Shown here: one piece after another, positions 1-8,022 of the stretch
How positions within the stretch are numbered: position 1 is the first letter of the stretch
Layout: each line of letters begins with the position of its first letter
DNA from: Corynebacterium propinquum DSM 44285
Lineage (GTDB): Bacteria > Actinomycetota > Actinomycetes > Mycobacteriales > Mycobacteriaceae
Assembly: GCF_000375525.1 (NCBI RefSeq)
Contig: NZ_AQXC01000007.1
Span: forward strand, 1 to 64,000
Length of the DNA: 64,000 nucleotides
Reading direction: 5' to 3'
Notes under the pieces: model-generated
What the model saw: only the letters and a program-made list of their open reading frames with translations
Database searches by the model: none
Told to the model about the DNA's origin: nothing
Translations under genes and position numbers: made by a program

Positions 1-10
1 AGACTGGCGA

Positions 11-32
11 ATTCTAGGGGTCGTGGAAACAC
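11..32 (+). repeat. Left terminal inverted repeat of the IS30-family element
   Basis: These 22 bases, beginning ATTCTAGGGGTCGTGG, are the exact reverse complement of 1642-1663. The match breaks immediately on both the inner and outer sides, which fixes the element ends. Confidence 0.93.
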
Positions 33-35
33 GTC

Positions 36-1619
36 CTACGTTTCGGTTGACTCTAGCAGGGTTGCCATTCGTTCGGCCGGGGTGTCAAAACTTAGCGTCT
101 TGCGTGGCCTGCGGTTTAACTGCATCGCTACAAATTCAAGGTCCTCAGCAGTGTAGAGACTCAAATCTGTTCCTTTTGGGAAATACTGCCGTAATAGCCC
201 ATTGGTGTTTTCATTAGTCCCTCGCTGCCAAGGCGAACCAGGCTCACAGAAATACACCGGGCAATCCGTAGCGATGCTAAAAGCTTTATGGCATGCCATT
301 TCACTGCCTTGATCCCAGGTCAATGAACCTTTGAGGTGTTCAGGCAAAGTTCCTATCGCTTTGGCTAACGCTTCATTAACATCCAACGCACTATGACCGT
401 TGGGTAGGTGTAACAACATAACGTAACGGGTGCTGCGCTCGACTAGAGTACCGATCGCTGATTTATTTGATTTCCCTAAGATGAGATCGCCTTCCCAATG
501 ACCTGGCACAGCTCGGTCTTCTACTTCTGCCGGGCGCTGAGAAATCATCACCATCGGATCGACAAAGCGTGTACGCCCAACACGTTGACCTCGTGGCTTG
601 CGCTGCGTTTGGCCGCGGCGCAAGGCTGCGGCTACTTCTTTGTTGAGTTCACCTTTAGCCTGGAAAAACAACGACTGATAAATAGTTTCAGGACACACAT
701 ACATAGTGTCATCATCGGGATAGTCTCTACGCAACCGCCCGGAAATCTGCTCAGGAGAATTCTTTTCTTTCAGCATCTCCCACACACGGCTGCCTAATTC
801 TGGGTTGGCCTCAACCTTGCGCTTTTTCGGGCGAAACCTAGACAACACAGACTTACGCTGCGCATAGGTAGGTAGATACACACCGAATTCGTCTCGATTG
901 CGTTTGAGTTCCTTGCTAATCGTGCCAGGTGAGCGGCCTAGTCGCCGGGCTATCTCGCGGACACCATAATTCTGGCGAAGCAAATCAAAAATAAGCTCGC
1001 GTTCTTCTACACACAAGTAACGCAATGAAATACGCTGGTCGATCCTTTCTTGAGGAATAACCTGAACCGGCACAGCTACCCGACCGTCGACATGAGAAAT
1101 AACCTGCATAAGCCTGTTATACAGTGCAACGTCGGGACCATCGGGAACAAACGGGACACGCGCGCCACGCAGCTTTATCACACCCTTATCAATATCCAAA
1201 GCATCACGCGGATTGATACCACACGCCAGGGCTGCATCTTTGCGTCCTAAAGCATTCGCGCGTAGTTGCAGGTATTCACACCGACGAGATGTAGCTGCTG
1301 CTCTACGCCCGTGTGAGTTTCGCTGCCATAAGCCCAGCTCGATACCAATGCGATAGACCACGCTTGGCCCGACAGATAGTATTCGCACGATTTCCATCGG
1401 GGCCAGGCCATCCAGCCACAACCGAGTGATTTCTTCTTCTGTACCTGGGCTTACCGGCTTTTTACTCCTCATCGGCAGTTGAAGCTGATGTGCAAGCCGG
1501 TAAGCCACAGACAACGGCATGTCAACCACACCAGCAGCAGCACGAACCGAATCACCGGCCCGAACAAGAGCACAAAAGCGAGTAGTAACAGCAGAATCCG
1601 GATCCCACTTCGCTCCCAC
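36..1619 (-). CDS. IS30-family transposase
   Basis: DDE-type integrase/transposase of 527 residues that would cut and join the flanking inverted repeats. Visible parts in order are an N-terminal helix-turn-helix-like region (about 1-100), a second IS30-type helix-turn-helix with the EIARRLGRSPGTISKELKRN motif (about 225-245), and the catalytic core. The first Asp is in GHWEGDLI (about 376), the second in LTWDQGSE (about 436), and the Glu in PWQRGTNENTNGLLRQ (about 470). It is longer than many IS30 transposases (about 320-400 residues) because of an N-terminal extension of about 150 residues that looks like an extra DNA-binding segment. No frameshift is seen. The stop lies 4 bases inside the left inverted repeat and the start 23 bases inside the right one. 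Confidence 0.93.
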   Translation of the reverse strand: MGAKWDPDSAVTTRFCALVRAGDSVRAAAGVVDMPLSVAYRLAHQLQLPMRSKKPVSPGTEEEITRLWLDGLAPMEIVRILSVGPSVVYRIGIELGLWQRNSHGRRAAATSRRCEYLQLRANALGRKDAALACGINPRDALDIDKGVIKLRGARVPFVPDGPDVALYNRLMQVISHVDGRVAVPVQVIPQERIDQRISLRYLCVEERELIFDLLRQNYGVREIARRLGRSPGTISKELKRNRDEFGVYLPTYAQRKSVLSRFRPKKRKVEANPELGSRVWEMLKEKNSPEQISGRLRRDYPDDDTMYVCPETIYQSLFFQAKGELNKEVAAALRRGQTQRKPRGQRVGRTRFVDPMVMISQRPAEVEDRAVPGHWEGDLILGKSNKSAIGTLVERSTRYVMLLHLPNGHSALDVNEALAKAIGTLPEHLKGSLTWDQGSEMACHKAFSIATDCPVYFCEPGSPWQRGTNENTNGLLRQYFPKGTDLSLYTAEDLEFVAMQLNRRPRKTLSFDTPAERMATLLESTET

Positions 1620-1641
1620 ACAATCACCTAACCCATGTCAG

Positions 1642-1663
1642 GTGTTTCCACGACCCCTAGAAT
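1642..1663 (-). repeat. Right terminal inverted repeat of the IS30-family element
   Basis: Exact reverse complement of 11-32. The transposase promoter must lie in or near the 22 bases between this repeat and the start codon at 1619. Confidence 0.93.
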
Positions 1664-1697
1664 CCAAGGACTCCAAAGCCTGGGGCGGGTTCCTGTC

Positions 1698-1740
1698 GTT
1701 TAACCCGTTTAACACGCCTTTGATTAACCCCGTTTAACCC
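1698..1740. repeat. Degenerate GTTTAACCC repeat cluster
   Basis: Four near-copies of GTTTAACCC fall at 1698, 1707, 1722 and 1732 (GTTTAACCC, GTTTAACAC, GATTAACCC, GTTTAACCC). They lie between the insertion sequence and the surface protein gene. The rest of 1664-2087 is AT-rich, holds no gene I can support, and ends in the surface protein promoter and leader. The repeats might bind a regulator, but nothing in the sequence identifies one. Confidence 0.5.
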
Positions 1741-1971
1741 AGCCTTGTTCCGGGGTCCTGGATAGCTCCGCTAGTCGCCGCGAATGTGACGCAAGTGAAT
1801 CCCTGTTGTTACCTGAATGTAATTTTGACGAGATTCATAAAAAAGTTTTGTTCGATTCTTGTTTAACGATTTCTTAGGGAATGTACAGGTTGTAAAACCG
1901 GCTGTTCGATAGTTAATTGCTGGCCATCTAGGATTCTTCTGGGCAACGCCTTAAATCAGGTTTAGTTTTCT

Positions 1972-2031
1972 TGTTAAAACCTGTCTGTTATCTGTATATT
2001 TTTTGGGCGAAGGCTATCACTTGGCTATATT
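1972..2031 (+). promoter_or_regulatory. Candidate promoters of the surface protein gene
   Basis: Two sigma-70-like pairs can be drawn. The first is TTGTTA (1972-1977), 17 bases, TATATT (1995-2000). The second is TTGGGC (2003-2008), 17 bases, TATATT (2026-2031). With the second, transcription would begin near 2038, so the A9G11 run at 2047-2066 would sit in the first 30 bases of the mRNA. With the first, it would still be in the leader. Confidence 0.5.
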
Positions 2032-2046
2032 TTCCTCCCTCTTAGG

Positions 2047-2066
2047 AAAAAAAAAGGGGGGGGGGG
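2047..2066. repeat. A9G11 homopolymer run in the surface protein leader
   Basis: Nine A (2047-2055) are followed directly by eleven G (2056-2066). The run ends 21 bases before the ATG at 2088 and 9 bases before the GAAAGGA ribosome binding site (2076-2082). G runs of this length change length by slipped-strand mispairing in many bacteria. No other G run of this length was seen in the window. Confidence 0.9.
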
Positions 2067-2087
2067 ATTGCTCCCGAAAGGACTTGC

Positions 2088-5000
2088 ATGAACCACCGTA
2101 TTTCCGCGAATAAAACTGTGCGCCGTAAAGGCGTTACCATCGCAGCCGCTGCTCTTTCTGTGGCGCTGGTTGCACCATTCGCACAATCTGTTGCCTACCC
2201 TGAGATTTCGGCTGCTGCACGTGCAGTTGAGGGTGAAGGCCTTAAAGAACTCGGCTCGAAAAAGCTTGAAGTAAACCCACCTACCTTTTATGCAAATACA
2301 CAAAGGGGAGGACGCTATAGCGGTACTGGGATTTTGCATATGCGCACAACGGGGATTTTGGCTGGTACCTTTTTTCCAGAGGGGACAAAGTTTGAATTAC
2401 AGGACCCTACATGGGCATTCTCTCGTGCTGTAGGCGAGCAAGACCAATATAAATATTCTGACACCGTCGGCTGGGGTGGAGTTCGGAAGCATGCAAATGG
2501 TGAGATCAATAACCGAAAGTCTGATGGCACAGGGCCTTCAGTGCTATCGAATGCTCCTTCGAACACTCCTTATGTAGTTGCTGATACGGGTCAAGTCTTA
2601 TTTGCTTTGGGTGGGAACCCGACCGACGGTGCCCGTATCAATGTCCCGATGAAAGCCGTCTATGAAGACGTAGAAAATAAACGAAAGTATGTTTGGACTT
2701 TCGAATTACCTATTCAAATCGGTAACAGCGAAGGCCGTGGTGAAGCTGCAAATAAGGCTGTAAAACCAGCCAATATGAAAGACCCCGTATTTGTAGAGGG
2801 TATTCCAGCAGAAAATCTGCGCCAACAGGGCAAAGTAAATTTTGGAACGGGTGCAGAAAACTTCCAAGGATGGTACACCCAATCGATGGGTGTCATTGGG
2901 CGTTGGATCGAACGATCAAATATTCCTAAACACAACATAAACGTTGCACATCCTGAACTTCGGACAGCCAATGATGTCGAGCCAATATACGGTGAACTAC
3001 AACCGGGTGCTAAAAAATCGGACGAACCGACGTTTCAAAAGCAGGGGGATCCAAGTACTACAGTTGGCAAACCATCTGGTACAAAATTCTCCCTGGCCAG
3101 TGGTGCGCAATCTGGGGCCAAGATCGATCCGGACACTGGTGTAGTTTCATTTGATACCGCAGTCGGGGCAGAAACTACTGTTCAGGTTGTTGCCACCTAT
3201 TCTGATGGTTCTTCTGATACTGCAGACGTTGTTTTTAAACCCGTAGCTGCGCCAGAGAAAAAGAAGGCTGATGAGTTAGCCCCGTCGTACAAGCCGTTCA
3301 CCGTAGAGCTGGGTGACTCTGAAACTGTCGAGGCACCTACGTTCGACAAGGTAGAAACCCAAGACGTTACGGAGGCCGATCCTGCGCCTAGCGGTACCAC
3401 TTTTAAGCCTGGCGATCTTTCAAAGCTGCCGGATGGTTTGAGTGCGACGGTAAAAGATGACGGTTCAGTTGAATTAACCGTTGGAGAAGGGGTTCAGACT
3501 GGTGAGTACAAAGTTCCAGTAACTGTCACATACGAAGACGGCTCTGAAGATACTGCAGAAGTTTCAGTTACCGTTGAAGTCAAAGTCAAAGATCCAGAGC
3601 CTCCAGCAACAGCTCCTGTAGCTGATGATCTTGGTTACTTGCAGGATATCCATGTTGCACCGGATAATTACAAGCGTAGTGACTCAACTGGAACGCCTGA
3701 CCTTCCAGATACCATCCAGAAACAGGATGGTGATTTCTTCCGATTCGGCGAATTGCCTGAAGGATTCGTCCGCAATCCAAATCCTTCCTGGAATGGTGTG
3801 GAAGAAATCATCCGTGAGGGTGCTGGCGAATCTGAGCGGGTATTGCTTCGTATTAACAAGCAGAACGGCAAAGTTGAGGTAAATGCTGGACCCGATGCAG
3901 ATTATTCACTTCAAGAATTGCCAGTTGAGTATGCCGACGCCAATGGCAACCTCAAAGGTAAGGACACCGTATCTGTATCAGTTCGGCCAATTGCGCATTC
4001 CTGGAATGGTGAGCCAACGGAATCCGAAAATGGATCTGTCAACGTTCCGTACACCGGTAGCAAGCCTGACCTGACTAAGGACCTAACTCCTTCAGTCACC
4101 AAAGGTGATGGTGAAGCAATGTTGGACGAGAATGGCAACATCAACTACACGCCAGGTGAAGGTGACCGACCTGGTGACGAGATCGAAGTTGCTATCACCG
4201 ATTCTGAAGACGATCATGTCCGCGATGTGGTTTTCAAGATTCCATCGCAGTCAGATGATTACACTCCTGAGGGTGCGGATGTTTCTGTGTTCCGTGGTCA
4301 GGATGCTGATGAGGTAGCTGGCGAGGGTGTTTCGAATAAGGGTGAGTTGCCTGAGGGTACGACGTTTGCCTTTAAGGGTGATGTTGATACCTCTACTGTG
4401 GGTACGTTGCCTGAGGCGCAGACTCTTGTTGTGACTTATCCTGATGGTTCGACTGATGAGGTCGAGGTTAATGTTCATGTTGTTGATGGCACTGAGCATG
4501 GTTGGGATACGGATTCGCCGGTTAAGGGTAATGATGGTGATGTCACTGTTTCCTATACCGGTGAGGGTGCTGATGCGTTAGGTGATGATGCTGGCGTTGA
4601 GGTGTCTAATGGTGATGGTGTTGCTTCCTTGGATGAGGATGGCAATGTTGTCTATACCCCTGGTGCTGGTGATAAGCCTGGTGATGTTGTTCAGGTTGAG
4701 GTTTTTGATGGTGATGGTGACTCGGTAGGTGTTGTTGAGTTTGCTATTCCGTCGTTTGCTGAGCAGCGTGATCCTGAGGGGCAGTCGATCAGTGTTGCTG
4801 AAGGTGGGGAGCTAGACCCGGCTGATGCAATTACCAATAAGGGTGAGTTGCCTGAGGGTACTGAGTTTGAGTTTGATGGTCCGGTAGATACTTCTACTCC
4901 TGGTGACAAGCCTGCGAAGGTGATTGTTTCCTACCCGGATGGTTCGACTGATTCGGTCGAGATCACGGTGACTGTCACTGAGGTTGCTACTCAGGCTGAT

Positions 5001-6914
5001 GAGTTTGAGCCGAAAGGTAAGACCGTCATTGTTGCTCAGGGTGGTAATCCTGATGCTGCTGAGGGTATTGCTAATAAGGGTGAGTTGCCTGCAGGTACTG
5101 AGTTTGAGTTTGATGGTCCGGTAGATACTTCTTCTGTTGGGGAGAAGTCTGTAAAGGTGATTGTTGCTTATCCGGATGGTTCGACTGAAGCTGTTGAGGT
5201 AACTGTTCAGGTTGCTGCTGGTGATCAGGACTTGTTGCCTGATGCTGATCGTTATGAGCCAGAGGCGAAGGATGGTGTTACTACTTCGGAGGGTGAAACT
5301 CCTGAAGCTGGTGCGTTGATCGGTAACAAGGGTGATTTGCCAGCTGGGACTACCTTCGAGTGGGAAATTGAGCCAAATGTTGACGTGCCGGGTAACACTG
5401 GTGGCGTTGTCAAGGTTATTTACCCGGATGGTTCTAGTGAGACTATTGCAGTAGAGCTTGAGGTCACTGAGGTTCCTACTGATGCAGATGGTCATGATCC
5501 GCAAGGGCAGAACCTTGAGGTTGCTGAAGGTGGGGAGCTAGACCCGGCTGATGCAATTACCAATAAGGGTGAGTTGCCTGAGGGTACTGAGTTTGAGTTT
5601 GATGGTCCGGTAGATACTTCTACTCCTGGTGACAAGCCTGCGAAGGTGATTGTTTCCTACCCGGATGGTTCGACTGAGGCTGTTGAGGTAACTGTTCAGG
5701 TTGCTGCTGGTGATCAAGATCTGTTGCCTGATGCTGAGCGCTATGAACCGCTGTGGAATGACACCACTATCGAGGATAATTCTCCAGTAACCGTCGAAAA
5801 CAAGGGCGATGAGCTGCCTCATGGCACAGAAGTTGAACTCGGCTGGGGCCATGGTGGACTCAACCAGGGTACAGACGACTGGGAACTCGAAATGGAGGAA
5901 AACGGTGACATCACCGTTACCCCAGGTGCCGATGCGCAGCCGGGTGACGCCATCATGGTCGAGGTAGAAATCAACTACCCAGACGGAAATAGCGAAACCA
6001 AGACTTTCGTGGTCCAGGTGCAAGGTGACCGTGACGCGTTCGCACCAGGAAACTTCGGCGAGCTTCCACCATTGACCGGCGGCAACGACGATGATCTCAC
6101 CGCAGGTGACCTCTTTACCGACGCACCAACGGTCAATGATGTAAGCCCAGGTGACAGCATCATCACTGGTACTGGTAAGCCAGGTGCCACCATCACGGTC
6201 ACCGGGCCAAACGGTTTCTCCACCACCACAACGGTGCACGAGAACGGACATTGGTCTGTCGACCTAACCGGCGGTGCGACCCCAGAGACTCAGTTCATCG
6301 TGTCCCAAAAGGACGGTGACAAGAACGAGTCCGTTCAGGTACTCGTGACTGTCGGTGGGGACAACAAGCCGCTGCCAAACCCAGGTTCGTCCGAACTGCC
6401 AGGATCCTCCTTGGGCTCCAGCAACTTCGACATCCCGAAGCACCTGCAATGCGCGGTCTTTGCGGGCGGAGTCACCGCGATCCCATTGATCCTCCTCTCG
6501 CCAATGCACAACATGTACGAGATGATGATCAACCCGCACCTGAACGGGCTGCGTGAACAGTTCCACCGCGAACTGCACGCTCTGGATCAGCAAGTACGTC
6601 GTGGCCTCGGTGTCGAAGGACACCCAGCCCTGCAGTTCATGGACCACATCAACGCTCGGGTCAACGAGTTCAACCAGCAACTGGGCCAGGTAGCGCACGA
6701 TAACCGCCACATCGGCTTGGCCGCAGCTGCCATTGCCGTAGCCGGTCTGAGCTTCCAGCACTGCATGAACACCCAGGCAGCGTCGAGCGAATCCACTTCG
6801 TCGGTAGATTTGTCTTCCTCCTCACAAGAGCAGGCACCAGCCCGCAATGAGGCAAAAGAAGATAACGCTGGCGGAATCGTCGGCTGGTTCCAAGGGCTGT
6901 TCAACCGCAAGTAA
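2088..6914 (+). CDS. Giant secreted Rib/YPDG-repeat surface protein
   Basis: 1608 residues, probably an adhesin-like cell-surface protein. A long signal peptide (about 1-45) is followed by a unique N-terminal region to about 320. Eight Rib/alpha-type modules then follow, each ending near a YPDGS-like motif (variants YSDGS, YEDGS, YPDGN), with two related ENGNINYTPG-type modules among them. A bacterial Ig-like module (GTGKPGATITVTGPNG, about 1360-1430) precedes a C-terminal region with two hydrophobic stretches (about 1460-1480 and 1545-1565) and a basic end (FNRK). There is no LPXTG sorting signal at the C terminus, so anchoring may be by the hydrophobic segments. A GAAAGGA site lies 5 bases before the ATG. 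The repeat core uses mostly T-ending codons (GGT, GAT, GTT), while the last 900 bases use C-ending codons like the rest of the window, which suggests a mosaic origin. No neighbour is in its operon. Confidence 0.85.
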   Translation: MNHRISANKTVRRKGVTIAAAALSVALVAPFAQSVAYPEISAAARAVEGEGLKELGSKKLEVNPPTFYANTQRGGRYSGTGILHMRTTGILAGTFFPEGTKFELQDPTWAFSRAVGEQDQYKYSDTVGWGGVRKHANGEINNRKSDGTGPSVLSNAPSNTPYVVADTGQVLFALGGNPTDGARINVPMKAVYEDVENKRKYVWTFELPIQIGNSEGRGEAANKAVKPANMKDPVFVEGIPAENLRQQGKVNFGTGAENFQGWYTQSMGVIGRWIERSNIPKHNINVAHPELRTANDVEPIYGELQPGAKKSDEPTFQKQGDPSTTVGKPSGTKFSLASGAQSGAKIDPDTGVVSFDTAVGAETTVQVVATYSDGSSDTADVVFKPVAAPEKKKADELAPSYKPFTVELGDSETVEAPTFDKVETQDVTEADPAPSGTTFKPGDLSKLPDGLSATVKDDGSVELTVGEGVQTGEYKVPVTVTYEDGSEDTAEVSVTVEVKVKDPEPPATAPVADDLGYLQDIHVAPDNYKRSDSTGTPDLPDTIQKQDGDFFRFGELPEGFVRNPNPSWNGVEEIIREGAGESERVLLRINKQNGKVEVNAGPDADYSLQELPVEYADANGNLKGKDTVSVSVRPIAHSWNGEPTESENGSVNVPYTGSKPDLTKDLTPSVTKGDGEAMLDENGNINYTPGEGDRPGDEIEVAITDSEDDHVRDVVFKIPSQSDDYTPEGADVSVFRGQDADEVAGEGVSNKGELPEGTTFAFKGDVDTSTVGTLPEAQTLVVTYPDGSTDEVEVNVHVVDGTEHGWDTDSPVKGNDGDVTVSYTGEGADALGDDAGVEVSNGDGVASLDEDGNVVYTPGAGDKPGDVVQVEVFDGDGDSVGVVEFAIPSFAEQRDPEGQSISVAEGGELDPADAITNKGELPEGTEFEFDGPVDTSTPGDKPAKVIVSYPDGSTDSVEITVTVTEVATQADEFEPKGKTVIVAQGGNPDAAEGIANKGELPAGTEFEFDGPVDTSSVGEKSVKVIVAYPDGSTEAVEVTVQVAAGDQDLLPDADRYEPEAKDGVTTSEGETPEAGALIGNKGDLPAGTTFEWEIEPNVDVPGNTGGVVKVIYPDGSSETIAVELEVTEVPTDADGHDPQGQNLEVAEGGELDPADAITNKGELPEGTEFEFDGPVDTSTPGDKPAKVIVSYPDGSTEAVEVTVQVAAGDQDLLPDAERYEPLWNDTTIEDNSPVTVENKGDELPHGTEVELGWGHGGLNQGTDDWELEMEENGDITVTPGADAQPGDAIMVEVEINYPDGNSETKTFVVQVQGDRDAFAPGNFGELPPLTGGNDDDLTAGDLFTDAPTVNDVSPGDSIITGTGKPGATITVTGPNGFSTTTTVHENGHWSVDLTGGATPETQFIVSQKDGDKNESVQVLVTVGGDNKPLPNPGSSELPGSSLGSSNFDIPKHLQCAVFAGGVTAIPLILLSPMHNMYEMMINPHLNGLREQFHRELHALDQQVRRGLGVEGHPALQFMDHINARVNEFNQQLGQVAHDNRHIGLAAAAIAVAGLSFQHCMNTQAASSESTSSVDLSSSSQEQAPARNEAKEDNAGGIVGWFQGLFNRK
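4794..4951 (+). repeat. 158-base perfect direct repeat, copy 1
   Basis: Identical base for base to 5520-5677, 726 bases downstream. It encodes a Rib-type module from VAEGGELDPADAI to SYPDGST. Perfect identity at all codon positions points to recent duplication or gene conversion. Confidence 0.95.
5520..5677 (+). repeat. 158-base perfect direct repeat, copy 2
   Basis: Identical to 4794-4951. After it, the sequence continues like the region after 5181 (CTGTTGAGGTAACTGTTCAG and onward), so copy 2 looks like a recombinant of the modules at 4794 and about 5040-5230. Recombination between the copies would add or remove exactly 726 bases (242 codons) in frame. Confidence 0.95.
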
Positions 6915-6941
6915 CCCGCGGATAGCATCCCCTTAACCAAG

Positions 6942-7003
6942 ACGGGGCACCTGGTGTGAGCACATTACCCACAATGTGCACAGCACACCGGGTGCCCCGT
7001 TTG
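6942..7003 (+). terminator. Intrinsic terminator after the surface protein gene
   Basis: A 17-base-pair stem (6942-6958 with 6984-7000, one G-T pair) has a second 7-base-pair hairpin (6960-6966 with 6973-6979) inside its loop. Only a short T stretch follows. It begins 27 bases after the stop. Confidence 0.8.
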
Positions 7004-7118
7004 CCGTTCCCAGGCCCGGTGCACAGCATGATGCCAGGTTCCTAAACACGAGAGTCAAGCAGACAGAGCTACAAGGCCTGAAAACCACAGAGCTACTAAA
7101 GCAAATCCGGCACAGAAA

Positions 7119-7158
7119 AAGGCAGCCCCTTCCCGAATACTCGGAAAGGGGCTGCCTT
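7119..7158 (-). terminator. Intrinsic terminator after the DrrAB-type exporter genes
   Basis: A 13-base-pair stem, AAGGCAGCCCCTT (7119-7131) with its complement at 7146-7158, has a 14-base loop. On the minus strand it is followed by a T run (the A run at 7116-7120), so it ends minus-strand transcription. The stretch 7004-7218 holds no other feature that I can support. Confidence 0.8.
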
Positions 7159-7218
7159 ACTTGGTACCTCAACGATTGCCAGGCAACAGGATCGCCGCAG
7201 CGATTAACGCTGAATTAT

Positions 7219-8022
7219 TTACGCCTTGCGATCGTAAGCGCGCACCGCCAATGGGCAGAAAACAACGAAGAACAACGCCGCGCCAATCAGCACCAGCGCC
7301 ACCGGGTTTTGCAGGCTCCACACATCCGGTGTCTCTAGGCCGCCATTGTTACCGAACAAATCACGCAGCGCCTGTACCAGAGCAGACAGTGGGTTCCACT
7401 CCGCAAAAATGCGCAACGGGGTAGGCATAGTCTCCTGCGGTACGAAAGCATTGGACAAGAAAGTCAACGGGAACAAGGTAATAAACGTCGCGGAGTTCAT
7501 CGCCTCCGGCCGTGGAACCACCAAGCCCAGAGTGACCATCAGCCAAGAAAAAGCCCACACGAACACCAGCAGGAGTAGATAGCCCTGCGCAAAGCCCCAG
7601 AATGATTCCGGGCGCCACCCAATCGCAAGCCCAGCCAACACCATCACCAGCAGGGTCGCGCTGGCCAGCACGATATCGGCCACCGTGCGGCCAAAAACCA
7701 CTGCCGAACGCGCCATGGGCAGAGTCTTATAGCGACTAATCAGACCGTCTTTTTTATCATTCGCGATAAAAAGGCCCGAGGTAGTGGAACCAAAAATCGC
7801 CGACTGCACAAAAATGCCCGGCATCAAGAAGTTCTCGTAACTCGTGCCCGGAACGTGAATAGCACCGCCGAACACCTGGGAAAACAACAACACGAACATG
7901 ATTGGTTGCAGCACCGTGAACACAATGATGTCGGGCGAGCGGCGGATCCTAATCAAATTGCGAATAACCACCGCCCGGACGTCGGCAAGCCACATCGCTG
8001 GCGTAGTAGAAGTAGAAGCCAT
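7219..8022 (-). CDS. ABC-2 type multidrug exporter permease (DrrB-like)
   Basis: 267-residue membrane subunit of an ABC exporter of the daunorubicin-resistance type, which moves hydrophobic drugs or lipids out of the cell. About six hydrophobic segments are visible, beginning with VFTVLQPIMFVLLFSQVFGG (about 32-52). The ABC-2 family features ENFLMPGIFVQS (about 60-75) and FPLTFLSNAFVPQETMP (about 180-196) are present. Its ATG overlaps the stop of the ATPase gene (TAATG), so the two are translationally coupled. The terminator at 7119-7158 closes the operon. The substrate cannot be read from the sequence. Confidence 0.85.
   Translation of the reverse strand: MASTSTTPAMWLADVRAVVIRNLIRIRRSPDIIVFTVLQPIMFVLLFSQVFGGAIHVPGTSYENFLMPGIFVQSAIFGSTTSGLFIANDKKDGLISRYKTLPMARSAVVFGRTVADIVLASATLLVMVLAGLAIGWRPESFWGFAQGYLLLLVFVWAFSWLMVTLGLVVPRPEAMNSATFITLFPLTFLSNAFVPQETMPTPLRIFAEWNPLSALVQALRDLFGNNGGLETPDVWSLQNPVALVLIGAALFFVVFCPLAVRAYDRKA

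Larger units (their letters stand above)
11..1663 (-). mobile_element. IS30-family insertion sequence, apparently intact
   Basis: A 1653-base element bounded by perfect 22-base terminal inverted repeats (11-32 and 1642-1663) and filled by one transposase gene read from the right end to the left. Inverted-repeat identity and the uninterrupted gene suggest a recent, possibly active copy. I found no clear target duplication: the bases just outside the two ends do not match, although only 10 bases are visible on the left. It sits about 420 bases upstream of the large surface protein gene and reads away from it. Confidence 0.9.

Noticed and set aside
4794-5677. CRISPR array
   Set aside because: The repeats are long, coding and in frame inside one gene, with no short repeat-spacer structure. 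No CRISPR repeats were seen elsewhere.
6058-6090. LPPLTG string in the surface protein as a sortase signal
   Set aside because: It lies about 275 residues before the C terminus and is not followed by a hydrophobic segment and basic tail, so it cannot be a sorting signal.
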